Below are positions 16,821 to 24,117 of a stretch of DNA of 64,000 bases, in pieces. The first letter of the stretch is position 1. Each line of letters begins with the position of its first letter. The notes beneath the pieces were generated by a model, which worked only from the letters and a program-made list of their open reading frames with translations, was not told the DNA's origin and made no database searches. Source of the DNA: Streptomyces sp. NRRL B-3428. Lineage in GTDB: Bacteria > Actinomycetota > Actinomycetes > Streptomycetales > Streptomycetaceae. The stretch lies in contig JOGW01000002.1 of assembly GCA_000721375.1 (NCBI GenBank), positions 372,001-436,000 on the forward strand, read 5' to 3'. The position numbers were made by a program, and so were the translations under genes.

Positions 16821-17456
16821 ATGTCGACCCATGCCAAGCGTGAACGGCTGCTCCTCGCCGATCTGTTGGAGGCCGCGGGCCCCGAGGCACCCACCCTGTG
16901 CGAGGGGTGGCAGACCCGGGATCTCGCCGCCCACGTGGTGATCCGCGAGCGCAGGCCGGACGCGGCGGGCGGCGCCTTCGTCAAGCAACTCGCGGGGCGG
17001 CTCGAACGCGTCATGCAGGAGTACACGGACAAGCCGTACGAGGAGCTGATCCAGCTCATCCGTACGGGACCGCCGCGGTTCTCGCCCTGGTCGCTCAAGC
17101 AGTTCGACGAGCTCACCAACACGGTCGAGTTCTATGTGCACGCCGAGGACGTACGCCGCGCCCAGGAGGACTGGTCGCCGCGCACCCTAGACCAGGTCTT
17201 CTCGGACGTGCTCTGGTCCCGCCTGGAGAAGGGCGCCAAGATGGCCGGCCGCAAGGCCCCCGTCGGTCTCGTCCTGCGCCGCCCCGACGGCCGTACCGCG
17301 GTCGCCCACAAGGGCGTCCCGGTGGTCACCGTCACCGGGGAGCCCGGGGAGCTGACGATGTTCCTGCTCGGCCGTCAGGAGGCGGCGAAGGTCGAGGTCG
17401 AGGGCGACAAGGAAGCGGTCGAGCGGCTCGCGGGGACCAAGCAGCTCGGGATCTGA
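16821..17456 (+). CDS. TIGR03085-family protein (DinB/mycothiol-isomerase-like fold)
   Basis: 211 residues. The N-terminus [20 protein letters not shown] followed by [15 protein letters not shown] matches TIGR03085 proteins of the four-helix DinB/maleylpyruvate isomerase superfamily, where His residues bind a divalent metal. [12 protein letters not shown] near residue 103 supplies a further His-x3-Asp element. The reaction is unknown; mycothiol-dependent chemistry is possible by superfamily. It is divergent from hisI and convergent with the sigma-factor cluster. Confidence 0.8.
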   Translation: MSTHAKRERLLLADLLEAAGPEAPTLCEGWQTRDLAAHVVIRERRPDAAGGAFVKQLAGRLERVMQEYTDKPYEELIQLIRTGPPRFSPWSLKQFDELTNTVEFYVHAEDVRRAQEDWSPRTLDQVFSDVLWSRLEKGAKMAGRKAPVGLVLRRPDGRTAVAHKGVPVVTVTGEPGELTMFLLGRQEAAKVEVEGDKEAVERLAGTKQLGI

Positions 17457-17472
17457 GCCCCTGCCGGGGGCT
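17456..17472. terminator. Small hairpin between convergent genes
   Basis: AGCCCC-TGCCG-GGGGCT overlaps the stop codons of both the plus-strand TIGR03085 gene and the minus-strand 87-residue gene, so it could serve as a shared terminator. The stem is only 6 bases. Confidence 0.4.
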
Positions 17473-17734
17473 AGCGGATCAGTGTGCACACCCCGTCCGC
17501 GCACTGCCGGCGCAGCCTGCCCCGCGAGACCGTCTGCACCAGGCCGACCGCCCAGCAGGTGGGACAGCCACGGAAGGCGAGCAGGGCGAGCGGGGCCGCG
17601 AGCAGCGAGACCGGTCCGACGACGGGAATCAGGGCGAGCGAGCCGATGATCAGGCCGAAGCCCAGGGCGCCGCGTGCCAGGTGGCGCGGGACCGACTTGC
17701 CGGCGTAGTCCGGCTGTGTGCGCTCGGTGTTCAC
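17471..17734 (-). CDS. Small cysteine-containing membrane protein next to a sigma factor
   Basis: 87 residues from a GTG that overlaps the sigma-factor stop by 4 bases (GTGA). It has a basic N-terminus, hydrophobic segments at about residues 23-55 (ALGFGLIIGSLALIPVVGPV and LLAAPLALLAFRG), then RGCPTCWAVGL and a C-terminal QCADGVCTLIR. Four cysteines in two pairs suggest redox or metal binding. I do not recognise a named family; the GCPxCW pattern resembles small DUF2892-like proteins. Its coupling to the sigma gene makes a regulatory or anti-sigma-like role thinkable, but there is no direct evidence. Confidence 0.6.
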   Translation of the reverse strand: MNTERTQPDYAGKSVPRHLARGALGFGLIIGSLALIPVVGPVSLLAAPLALLAFRGCPTCWAVGLVQTVSRGRLRRQCADGVCTLIR

Positions 17735-18291
17735 GTCGACACGTCTCCGTTCTCCAGTGCCTCGCGCAAGGCCGCGCGCGCCCGGTGCAGCCGGGACTTC
17801 ATCGCCGCCGTGCTCAGACCGAGCGCCTTCGCGACGGCCTTGCCCGGCAGCCCCTGGATGTCCCGCAGGACAAGGACCTGCCGCTGGTCACGGGGCAGGG
17901 CGCCGACCGCGGCCGCGATCCGCTCGGCCTCCAGGCGGTGCAGCACGGCGTCCTCGGCGGAGGACTCCGGTGCGGCGGACTCCGGTGCGGCGGGCACCAC
18001 CTCCTTGGCGGCCGAGAGCGTCCGCAGCTGCCGCAGACACTCGTTGCGCACGATCCGGAACATCCACGAGGCGAGTGCGCCCGTGGCCCGCAGCGTGCCG
18101 ATCTTCCGGTAGAGGATGATCAGCGCCTCCTGCGCGGCGTCCTCCGCGTCCTGCGGGGATGCGCACAGCGAGCGGGCGAACTTGCGTACGTGGGGCTGCG
18201 ATTCCATGACGACGGTGGTCAGCGAGGTCAGGTCGCCGTTCTGCGCGGCTCTGACAAGCCGCTCGTCCGGCCAGCTGAAACGTCGGTTCAA
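17731..18291 (-). CDS. ECF-type RNA polymerase sigma factor
   Basis: 186 residues if the TTG at 18291 is the start (LNRRFSWPDERLVRAAQNGD). Region 2 is clear: DAEDAAQEALIILYRKIGTL near residue 55 and WMFRIVRNECLRQLR near 85. Region 4 is LPRDQRQVLVLRDIQGLPG near 139, then a helix-turn-helix with STAAMKSRLHRARAAL. No ATG or GTG lies upstream in frame before sequence that is clearly not protein. The TTG overlaps the stop of a 28-residue reading frame by two bases (TTGA), so initiation is probably by coupling. The gene is followed at a 4-base overlap by a small membrane protein. Confidence 0.82.
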   Translation of the reverse strand: MNRRFSWPDERLVRAAQNGDLTSLTTVVMESQPHVRKFARSLCASPQDAEDAAQEALIILYRKIGTLRATGALASWMFRIVRNECLRQLRTLSAAKEVVPAAPESAAPESSAEDAVLHRLEAERIAAAVGALPRDQRQVLVLRDIQGLPGKAVAKALGLSTAAMKSRLHRARAALREALENGDVST

Positions 18292-18374
18292 CTCCGGCTC
18301 CTGTACCGCCGCATGAGGTGCCAACTGCACGCGCCAACGAGCAGCGCTCCGATCACGATGAGGGCAGTGACCAT
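18288..18374 (-). CDS. 28-residue membrane peptide upstream of and coupled to the sigma gene
   Basis: The reading frame MVTALIVIGALLVGACSWHL then MRRYRSRS has an ATG, a strong ribosome binding site (GGAAGGAGAC, 8-9 bases before the ATG), one hydrophobic helix with a Cys, and a basic tail. This is the standard layout of a single-pass microprotein with its C-terminus inside. Its TGA overlaps the TTG start of the sigma-factor gene. It may be a real membrane peptide or a leader whose translation opens the sigma start. Confidence 0.55.
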   Translation of the reverse strand: MVTALIVIGALLVGACSWHLMRRYRSRS

Positions 18375-18465
18375 TGTCCGTGTCTCCTTCCGTCGCAGCG
18401 GCCCGGGCGGCCGCTACAGGGATGAGAGACGGGGAGGCCCGGAAAGGATTCGGCCCTGCCCGGTC

Positions 18466-18528
18466 TTTCTCCGTTACGCGTCCGCCCTTCTCCGTTACGC
18501 GTCCGCCTTTCTCCGTTACGCGTCCGCC
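18466..18528 (-). repeat. Three 21-bp tandem copies of the luxR-type gene 3' end
   Basis: The unit TTTCTCCGTTACGCGTCCGCC occurs three times head to tail, with one base changed in the middle copy. On the minus strand each copy reads as the last codons of the LuxR-type gene plus its TAA stop. The functional stop (18516-18518) is in the first copy met by the ribosome; the other two copies are 3' untranslated. Confidence 0.9.
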
Positions 18529-20966
18529 CGCGCGCTGTCGGCCTCCGCCACCACACGGGAGAGCTCCACGCGCGAGCGCACGCCCAGGGCCGCGAAGACA
18601 TTGCGCAGATGGTGGTCGACGGTGCGCGGGCTGAGGGACAGGTGGCGGGCCACCTCCCGGTTGGTGGACCCCTCGGCCACGAGGCGGGCGATGCGCCGCT
18701 GCTGCGGTGTCAACCCGTGCAGGCTGTCGGGCAGTTCGGGCGCCGCCGCCTCCCCCGTCGCCCGGAGTTCGGCCGCGGCCTGCGCGGCCCAGGCGCCCGC
18801 GCCGCAGCGTTCGAAGGCGATCAGCGCGTCCCGCAGGGCGTCCCTCGCGGTGCCCGTCCTGCGGGCGCGGCGCAGCCACTTGCCGTAGAGCAGCGCGGTG
18901 CGGGCCCGCTCGAAGTCACCGTCCGTGGAGTCGTGGCGGGCCAGGGCCTCGGGGTACAGGCGGGCCGCCTGCGCCGGATCGTCGGCGGCGAGCAGCGCCC
19001 GGCACCGGAGCAGTTGTGCGGGCGCCTGCGGATCGTGCCCGAATCCCGCCCACCGGGCGAACTCTCCTACCGCTGCGGCGACTTCGTCCGGCCGCCCGGC
19101 CAGCACGGAGGCCTCGACGAAACAGGGCACGGCGAGCATCCGTATCCCGAAGTGGCCCCCACCGTGCCCCGTCGCGATCAGCGGCTGCAGCCGGGCGGCC
19201 GCCTCCTGGGGGCGTCCACGGGCCAGATCGGCCCGGGCCAGGGCCCATTGGGCAAGGGTCGCGGTCTGTACGAGACCGTGGCGTACCGCCGTCTCCTCCG
19301 CGGCCGTGGCCAATGCGGCCACCGTACGGGCGTCCTGGTCGAGCGAGGCGACGAGGGCGAGGATCGCCTGGTGGTGCGCCAGATCGTTGCCCCGCCCGGT
19401 GAGCCGCGCGGTGCGTACACCTTCCTCGGCGTGGGCGCGTGCGAGTGCGTGCCGGCCGGCACGCAGTTCGCCATAGGCCAGTTGTTCCAGGGCGCGGGGC
19501 ACGGCGGTGAGCCGGCCACGGGCTCGCGCGGTGGCCAGGGCGCGGCTGCCGAGACGGCCCGCGGCGGTGAGGTCACCCACGACGAGCGCGGCGGCCGAGG
19601 CACACAGCAGCAGTTCGCACTGGGCGTCGTCCTCGCCCTGCACGGCCTCGACAACCCGCCGCAGCGCGCCCCGTCCCGCCGCGAACCCGCGTGGATCGCC
19701 GCTGAGCACGGCGTCCATACCGCGCAGATACGCACCGAGGGCCTCGACGTCAGCCGGGGCGCCCGCGAGCGATGCTTCGCCGTCCGACAGCCCGACCGCC
19801 ACCCGCGCACCCTCAACGCCTACGCCGGCGTTCCCCACCCCCTCGACCACCGGAGCCAGCGCCTCGCGGTACGCCGCCGCATCCCCCATCGACCAGGACG
19901 CCTCAGCCGCGGAAAGCCGGGCACGCAGGGCCTGTGAGGGGTCATGGGAGGCGAGCAGACGCGCCGCGAGCAACAGGGAGGCACGAGCGTCGGCCACCGG
20001 CCCGTCGCCCATCTCCAGGAGTCCGTGGACGAGTTCGGCCCGTCCCGTCACCTCGTCCGGAAGCGCCAGCCTGCGTACGGGAGCGAGCAGGCGCGCCGCC
20101 CGGTCGGGCCGGCCCGCGAGCCTGGCCCGTTCGGCGGCTTCGACGAGGCGCAGTGCCTGCGCGACACGTCGGTCCGCGGGTGCGGGTACGGGAGCGGGAG
20201 CGGGAGTGGCAGCGGGCGTCCTCGGTTCCGCTACGGGAGCGGGGAGCCCCACCCGTACGCGATCCGCTCCGGTCGCCGCGCGTACGCCCCGTGCACCACC
20301 CGCCCTCAAGTCCCGCGCCCCGGCCGCCAGTTCCCGCAGGACGAGCGGACTTCCGCCCGCCGCCCGAACCAGCCGCTCGCGCACCCCGGGCGGCTCGACG
20401 CCGAGCCGTGAGAGCAGCGCGTCCGCCGCCGTGTCGTCCAGCGGGCCGAGCCGCAGCACGGGCAGGTCGTCGGGGACGGCGGCCGAGCGGTGCGCGGCGA
20501 CGGACAGGAACAGCGCGACGGGGGCCCGCCCGTCGGCGAGCCCCCTGGCCACGATGGTCAGCGCGCGACGCGTGGCCGCGGGCCACAGATGCAGGTCGTC
20601 GACGCAGACGAGGAGCGGGCCCGACGCGGCAGCGGCCCGGAGCAGCGCGGCGCACAACCGGTCCGCCGGATGCCCGGCGTAGAGCGGCCCGAGCACCTCG
20701 TCACGCAGCCGTGGCGGGACGACCGGCGCGTAGTACGCCGCCCCGCCCGCGAACACCCCGCCCGCGAACACCCCGCCCACGAACGCCCCGGCGAGGTGCC
20801 GCAGCAGCGCCGTACGCCCCAGACCGGGCTCCCCCGTCAGCACCAGTGCTCCACCGCGACCGTCCCGCAGCCGCGCCAACACCTGTGCGCACCGGTCCAG
20901 TTCACGGCCCCTGCCGTACAGCCGGGCCCCCGGATCCACCCAGTCCGCTGCGGTCACGCGGCTCAC
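18516..20966 (-). CDS. Large ATP-binding LuxR-family (LAL-type) transcriptional regulator
   Basis: 816 residues from a GTG at 20966 (VSRVTAADWVDPG); a GTG three codons later is also possible. The N-terminal AAA/STAND ATPase part has LYGRGRELDRC, Walker A GEPGLGRTALLRHL near residue 45 and Walker B PLLVCVDDLHLW near 122. A long helical, TPR-like middle follows, rich in Ala and Arg. The C-terminal LuxR helix-turn-helix is LTPQQRRIARLVAEGSTNRE...SPRTVDHHLRNVFAALG near 750-795. Such regulators bind an inducer and ATP and activate catabolic or biosynthetic genes. The neighbouring polyester hydrolase (48 bases upstream, same strand) may be its target, which is a guess. Confidence 0.87.
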   Translation of the reverse strand: MSRVTAADWVDPGARLYGRGRELDRCAQVLARLRDGRGGALVLTGEPGLGRTALLRHLAGAFVGGVFAGGVFAGGAAYYAPVVPPRLRDEVLGPLYAGHPADRLCAALLRAAAASGPLLVCVDDLHLWPAATRRALTIVARGLADGRAPVALFLSVAAHRSAAVPDDLPVLRLGPLDDTAADALLSRLGVEPPGVRERLVRAAGGSPLVLRELAAGARDLRAGGARGVRAATGADRVRVGLPAPVAEPRTPAATPAPAPVPAPADRRVAQALRLVEAAERARLAGRPDRAARLLAPVRRLALPDEVTGRAELVHGLLEMGDGPVADARASLLLAARLLASHDPSQALRARLSAAEASWSMGDAAAYREALAPVVEGVGNAGVGVEGARVAVGLSDGEASLAGAPADVEALGAYLRGMDAVLSGDPRGFAAGRGALRRVVEAVQGEDDAQCELLLCASAAALVVGDLTAAGRLGSRALATARARGRLTAVPRALEQLAYGELRAGRHALARAHAEEGVRTARLTGRGNDLAHHQAILALVASLDQDARTVAALATAAEETAVRHGLVQTATLAQWALARADLARGRPQEAAARLQPLIATGHGGGHFGIRMLAVPCFVEASVLAGRPDEVAAAVGEFARWAGFGHDPQAPAQLLRCRALLAADDPAQAARLYPEALARHDSTDGDFERARTALLYGKWLRRARRTGTARDALRDALIAFERCGAGAWAAQAAAELRATGEAAAPELPDSLHGLTPQQRRIARLVAEGSTNREVARHLSLSPRTVDHHLRNVFAALGVRSRVELSRVVAEADSARADA
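20741..20785 (-). repeat. Three 15-bp tandem repeats inside the LuxR-type gene
   Basis: The unit CCCCGCCCGCGAACA is present twice exactly and a third time with two changes. It encodes the repeated pentapeptide in VGGVFAGGVFAGG just after the Walker A helix. The unit is a multiple of three, so the frame is kept. Confidence 0.85.
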
Positions 20967-21014
20967 GCTACTGCCGCGTAACCACCCGGGGAACCCCTGC
21001 CGCACGCCCTGGAA

Positions 21015-21935
21015 TCAGCCCGAGTGCGGGCAGTTCCCGCGGTACTCCTCGATCGTCAGACTCGGCCTCGGCAGCGGGCACAGGAACTGCTCGTAGCGGG
21101 TGTCGTTGTCGATGAACCGCTTCAGCCAGGAAATGCTGTACTTCGCGATGGTGGTGTTGGAGGAGTTGGGCGTGAAGTGCGTCGCGCCGTTGAGCTCCAG
21201 ATACGCCTTGTCGAGGCTGCTCGGCAGGCTCTGGTAGAAGGGCTCGGAGTGCGAGGCCACCGGGGCGACGGTGTCTCCGTCCGCGCCCACCACAAGGGTG
21301 GGTGTCTGTATCTCGGGCCAGGTCTTGTCGGTGTTCCAGCCGGTCAGGGGTATCGCGGCCTGGAGCGACGGCCTGCTCTTGGCGGCCTCCAGGGTGCCGC
21401 CGCCGCCCATCGAGTGCCCCATCACCCCGAGCCGGGTGCTGTCGACCCTGCCGCGTACGGAGCTGCGCTGGGTCAAGTAGTCCAGCGCGGCGAGGAGTTG
21501 GCGGCCACGGCTGTCGGGCTGGTCGAGCGTGGTGAGGGTGTCGATGGTGAAGACGACGAAGCCCTGGGATGCCAGGCGCGGCCCGAGCCAGGCGATGGAG
21601 GACTCGTACGCGGTGAAGCCGGGCGAGATGACCACCGCGCCGAACGTGCCGTCGCTGGTGCTGCTCGGGTAGTAGACGGTGCCGCCGCCGAAGCCGGAGA
21701 CCAGCAGGGAGGACACCGAGGTCTGGGACACGGCGTACGGGCCGCGCGCGGCCTCGATGCTCGACTGGGTGGGGGCGGGACCGCGCTCGTAGGGGTTGTC
21801 CGCGCCCTGGGCGGTGACGGCCTGCGTGGTCATCAGGGCGCCGACGGCCAGGAGCGCGGCGAGTGCGGTGCGGACGGCCCGTGAACGGCCCTTGCTGCGC
21901 CCGGTGGTGCGGCTCTCTTCGGTGAACTGCTGCAC
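21015..21935 (-). CDS. Secreted cutinase / PETase-like polyester hydrolase
   Basis: 306 residues from a GTG ([10 protein letters not shown]). Residues 1-44 form a signal peptide with a basic start and a hydrophobic core ([19 protein letters not shown]). The mature part matches actinobacterial cutinases and PET hydrolases: [20 protein letters not shown] (104-123), [19 protein letters not shown], the nucleophile elbow [10 protein letters not shown] (catalytic Ser175), the Trp200 loop GWNTDKTW, Asp221 in GADGDTVAP and His253 in GATHFTPNS. Cys286 and Cys302 can form the conserved C-terminal disulfide; there are no other cysteines, so it lacks the second disulfide of Ideonella PETase. Oxyanion-hole residues would be Phe107 and Met176. 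These enzymes hydrolyse ester bonds in polyesters and some triacylglycerols outside the cell. Confidence 0.9.
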   Translation of the reverse strand: MQQFTEESRTTGRSKGRSRAVRTALAALLAVGALMTTQAVTAQGADNPYERGPAPTQSSIEAARGPYAVSQTSVSSLLVSGFGGGTVYYPSSTSDGTFGAVVISPGFTAYESSIAWLGPRLASQGFVVFTIDTLTTLDQPDSRGRQLLAALDYLTQRSSVRGRVDSTRLGVMGHSMGGGGTLEAAKSRPSLQAAIPLTGWNTDKTWPEIQTPTLVVGADGDTVAPVASHSEPFYQSLPSSLDKAYLELNGATHFTPNSSNTTIAKYSISWLKRFIDNDTRYEQFLCPLPRPSLTIEEYRGNCPHSG

Positions 21936-22054
21936 GACGGAGGGTTCCTCTCGTGGCGGGTCGTTTGACAGCCGCCACTGTCACCGCGGAACCGGAACGT
22001 GTGCATCGGCGAAATCACCGGTGTCCTTTCAACTCCCGTACAGGAGAAGGCCGT

Positions 22055-23380
22055 CTACGACGCCGCGGTTGCCTGGGACACCGGCTCCGGCGTCGAACCG
22101 GCGGCCGGTTCCGCCGGCTTCGTCCGCGGCAGCTCGGCCCTGCGCAGGGACCGGGTCGAGAGCCCGATCACCGCACCCAGCACGACGAGACCCGCGCTCA
22201 CCACGAACACCGGCCGCGTGCCCCAGATCCCGATCGCGGCACCGGTGACCGGGTAGCACAGGGGCGCGAGCCCCAGGGCGATGAGCATGTAGACCGAGGT
22301 GACACGGCCGATGTACGCCGGGTCGGAGTGGGTCTGCAGCAGCGCCCCGCTCAGCGCGCCGCTGAGGCCCGCGAGCAGTCCCACGCACAGCCCGGCCACG
22401 GCCGCGAGCGCGACGGAGGGCGCGAACGCGATCAGGGCCAGGGCGACGGCTCCGCCGATCTCCGCGCAGCTGCGCAGCAGCCCGGCCCGCGGCAGCCGGC
22501 CGCGCACTGCGAGCAGCAGCGAGGCCGCACCCGCGCCGACGCCGAACCCCGCGATGGTCAGGCCCATCCCCGAGGCACCCCAGCCGCGCTCGTCCGCGAG
22601 CAGGACGAGCCCGATGTTGGCGGGCCCCGAGAAGCCCAGTTCGGTCACGCCCATCGCGATGATCAGCGGCAGCAGCACTTTGTGCCGGCGGATGTAGCGC
22701 AGACCGGCCCGCAGTTGACCGGTCTGCGCCCGGGCCTGCCCCGACCCCGCCTGGTCGTCGGGGGTCAGCTTCCGCACCCGTACGGCGAAGAGCAGCACGA
22801 GCGATACGGCGAACAGCGCGGCGGCCACCGCGAACGCCGCCGCCGAACCGCCGACGGCCACCGCGAACCCGCCCACGGGACCGCCGGTCACCAGGGCGAT
22901 ACGGGCCGCGAGGCCGCGCAGGCCCTGGACCCGGGCGAGTTGGGAGGGTGCGGTGATACGCGGCGGAAGTGCGCCCACCGCCGGCATGAAGACGGCGTCG
23001 ACCGCGCCGAAGACCAGCGCGATCACGGCGAGGAACCAGATCCCGGGCTCCGCGGCGACGAGCAGCCCGGCCGCGACGAGGATCACCGCGAACCGCACGG
23101 CGTCCGAGCCGATCACGACCCGGCGCGGTCCGAAGCGGTCGGCGATCACACCGCCGTACAGCATCAGGAGGGCGCGCGGCACGGCGCTGATCGCGAGGAC
23201 GAGTCCGGCCTGGCCCGCACTGCCGGTGCGGGCGGCGGCCCAGGACAGGGCGATGAAGTAGACGGCGTCGCCGACCATGGAGGAGGCGTAAGCGGCGAGC
23301 CAGCGCAGGACGTTGGGGTCGCGGTGGGCGGGGCGGTCGTCGTGGGCGGGGTGGTCGGCACCCGCGGATATGGCGCTCAC
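22055..23380 (-). CDS. MFS transporter (paralogue 1)
   Basis: 441 residues with about 12 hydrophobic segments. The N-terminal NVLRWLAAYASSMVGDAVYF and the loop LLMLYGGVIADRFGPRRVVI (near residue 80, the MFS motif A position) place it in the major facilitator superfamily, probably as a drug-efflux-like antiporter. The ATG overlaps the stop of the ArsR-like regulator by 4 bases, so both are made from one mRNA that is probably controlled by the regulator. It resembles the transporter at 24082-25389 throughout, so the two look like an old duplication. The substrate is unknown. Confidence 0.85.
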   Translation of the reverse strand: MSAISAGADHPAHDDRPAHRDPNVLRWLAAYASSMVGDAVYFIALSWAAARTGSAGQAGLVLAISAVPRALLMLYGGVIADRFGPRRVVIGSDAVRFAVILVAAGLLVAAEPGIWFLAVIALVFGAVDAVFMPAVGALPPRITAPSQLARVQGLRGLAARIALVTGGPVGGFAVAVGGSAAAFAVAAALFAVSLVLLFAVRVRKLTPDDQAGSGQARAQTGQLRAGLRYIRRHKVLLPLIIAMGVTELGFSGPANIGLVLLADERGWGASGMGLTIAGFGVGAGAASLLLAVRGRLPRAGLLRSCAEIGGAVALALIAFAPSVALAAVAGLCVGLLAGLSGALSGALLQTHSDPAYIGRVTSVYMLIALGLAPLCYPVTGAAIGIWGTRPVFVVSAGLVVLGAVIGLSTRSLRRAELPRTKPAEPAAGSTPEPVSQATAAS

Positions 23381-23967
23381 GGCCGGAAGGGGAAGCTGTA
23401 GAGGTGGACGACGGCCGTCTCCCGGCCCTCGCTGTCACCGGCTTCGTCGGCGGCCCTGCCCTGCTCGGCGTAGCGCTGGACGACCGCGTGGAGTTCGGCG
23501 GTGAGCTCCTTGAGCTCGGCGGCCGTGAGCCTCGCGTGGAAGTCGGAGGCGTCGACGGCGTCCTGCCACTCCTCGCTCCAGCCCGAGCGCTGTTCCAGGA
23601 ACCGCAGATAGTGCTCGCGCCGCTGCTCGTAGATGATCCGCGACAGCGCGGTGTGCGCCGCGGCGCCCTCGGGGGTGTCACGGAAGTCGGAGCTCTCGAT
23701 CCGCAGCGATTCCTGGGCGGGCCGCCACCAGCGTTCGCGGCCGTCCTTGCCGCCCTCGCGCGGGGCCTCCTCGATCAGGCCGTGCTCGGCCAGCTTGCGC
23801 AGGTGATAGCTGACGAGACTCACGGCCGTGCCGTCGTCGAGCCCCTCCGCCAGCTGCGACGCGGTGGCGGTGCCCCGCATGTACAGGTCCCCGTAGAGCC
23901 GCACCCGCAGCGGGTGCCCCATCGCCTTGAGGGTGGCGACGTCGGTGATGCGCCTGGTCTCCGTCAT
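23377..23967 (-). CDS. ArsR-like winged-helix transcriptional regulator
   Basis: 196 residues. The N-terminal winged helix is RRITDVATLKAMGHPLRVRL, then GTATASQLAEGLDDGTAVSL and VSYHLRKLAEHGLIEEAPRE (residues 5-70), the ArsR recognition-helix region. The rest is an acidic, helical effector-type domain ending AVVHLYSFPFRP. It probably represses itself and the overlapping transporter. Two copies of a perfect palindrome lie 30-51 bases upstream of its ATG (23997-24018), good operator candidates. It does not have the CxC metal motif of arsenic sensors. Confidence 0.87.
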   Translation of the reverse strand: MTETRRITDVATLKAMGHPLRVRLYGDLYMRGTATASQLAEGLDDGTAVSLVSYHLRKLAEHGLIEEAPREGGKDGRERWWRPAQESLRIESSDFRDTPEGAAAHTALSRIIYEQRREHYLRFLEQRSGWSEEWQDAVDASDFHARLTAAELKELTAELHAVVQRYAEQGRAADEAGDSEGRETAVVHLYSFPFRP

Positions 23968-23996
23968 GACACCGAGCGTAGATTAGGAAAGAAAAG

Positions 23997-24018
23997 TTGC
24001 GCAACAAATTTTGCGCAA
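23997..24018. promoter_or_regulatory. Double TTGCGCAA operator upstream of the ArsR-like gene
   Basis: Two perfect copies of the 8-base palindrome TTGCGCAA (23997-24004 and 24011-24018) have centres 14 bases apart, in an AT-rich patch that stands out in this GC-rich window. Position and symmetry suit binding of two winged-helix dimers over the promoter of the regulator-transporter operon. The binding protein is inferred. Confidence 0.6.
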
Positions 24019-24031
24019 TTATTCCTGCGCA

Positions 24032-24117
24032 TCTCCGGCAGGCTTCACCCGGCTTCGACACACGCCCCTCTCCGGCAGGCTTCACCCCGGCTTCGACACC
24101 CGCCCCCTCTCCGGCAG
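24032..24117 (-). repeat. Tandem duplication of the MFS paralogue 2 gene end
   Basis: A 37-39-bp unit beginning TCTCCGGCAGGCTTCACCC is present twice (24032-24068, 24069-24107) plus a 10-base partial third copy. The unit contains the last codons and TGA stop of the transporter gene; the second stop-like copy lies at 24045-24047 in the 3' untranslated region. Confidence 0.85.

Noticed and set aside
18466..18528. Short regular repeats that might be a CRISPR array
   Set aside because: The units are directly adjacent without spacers and contain a gene's stop codon; no cas genes are present.
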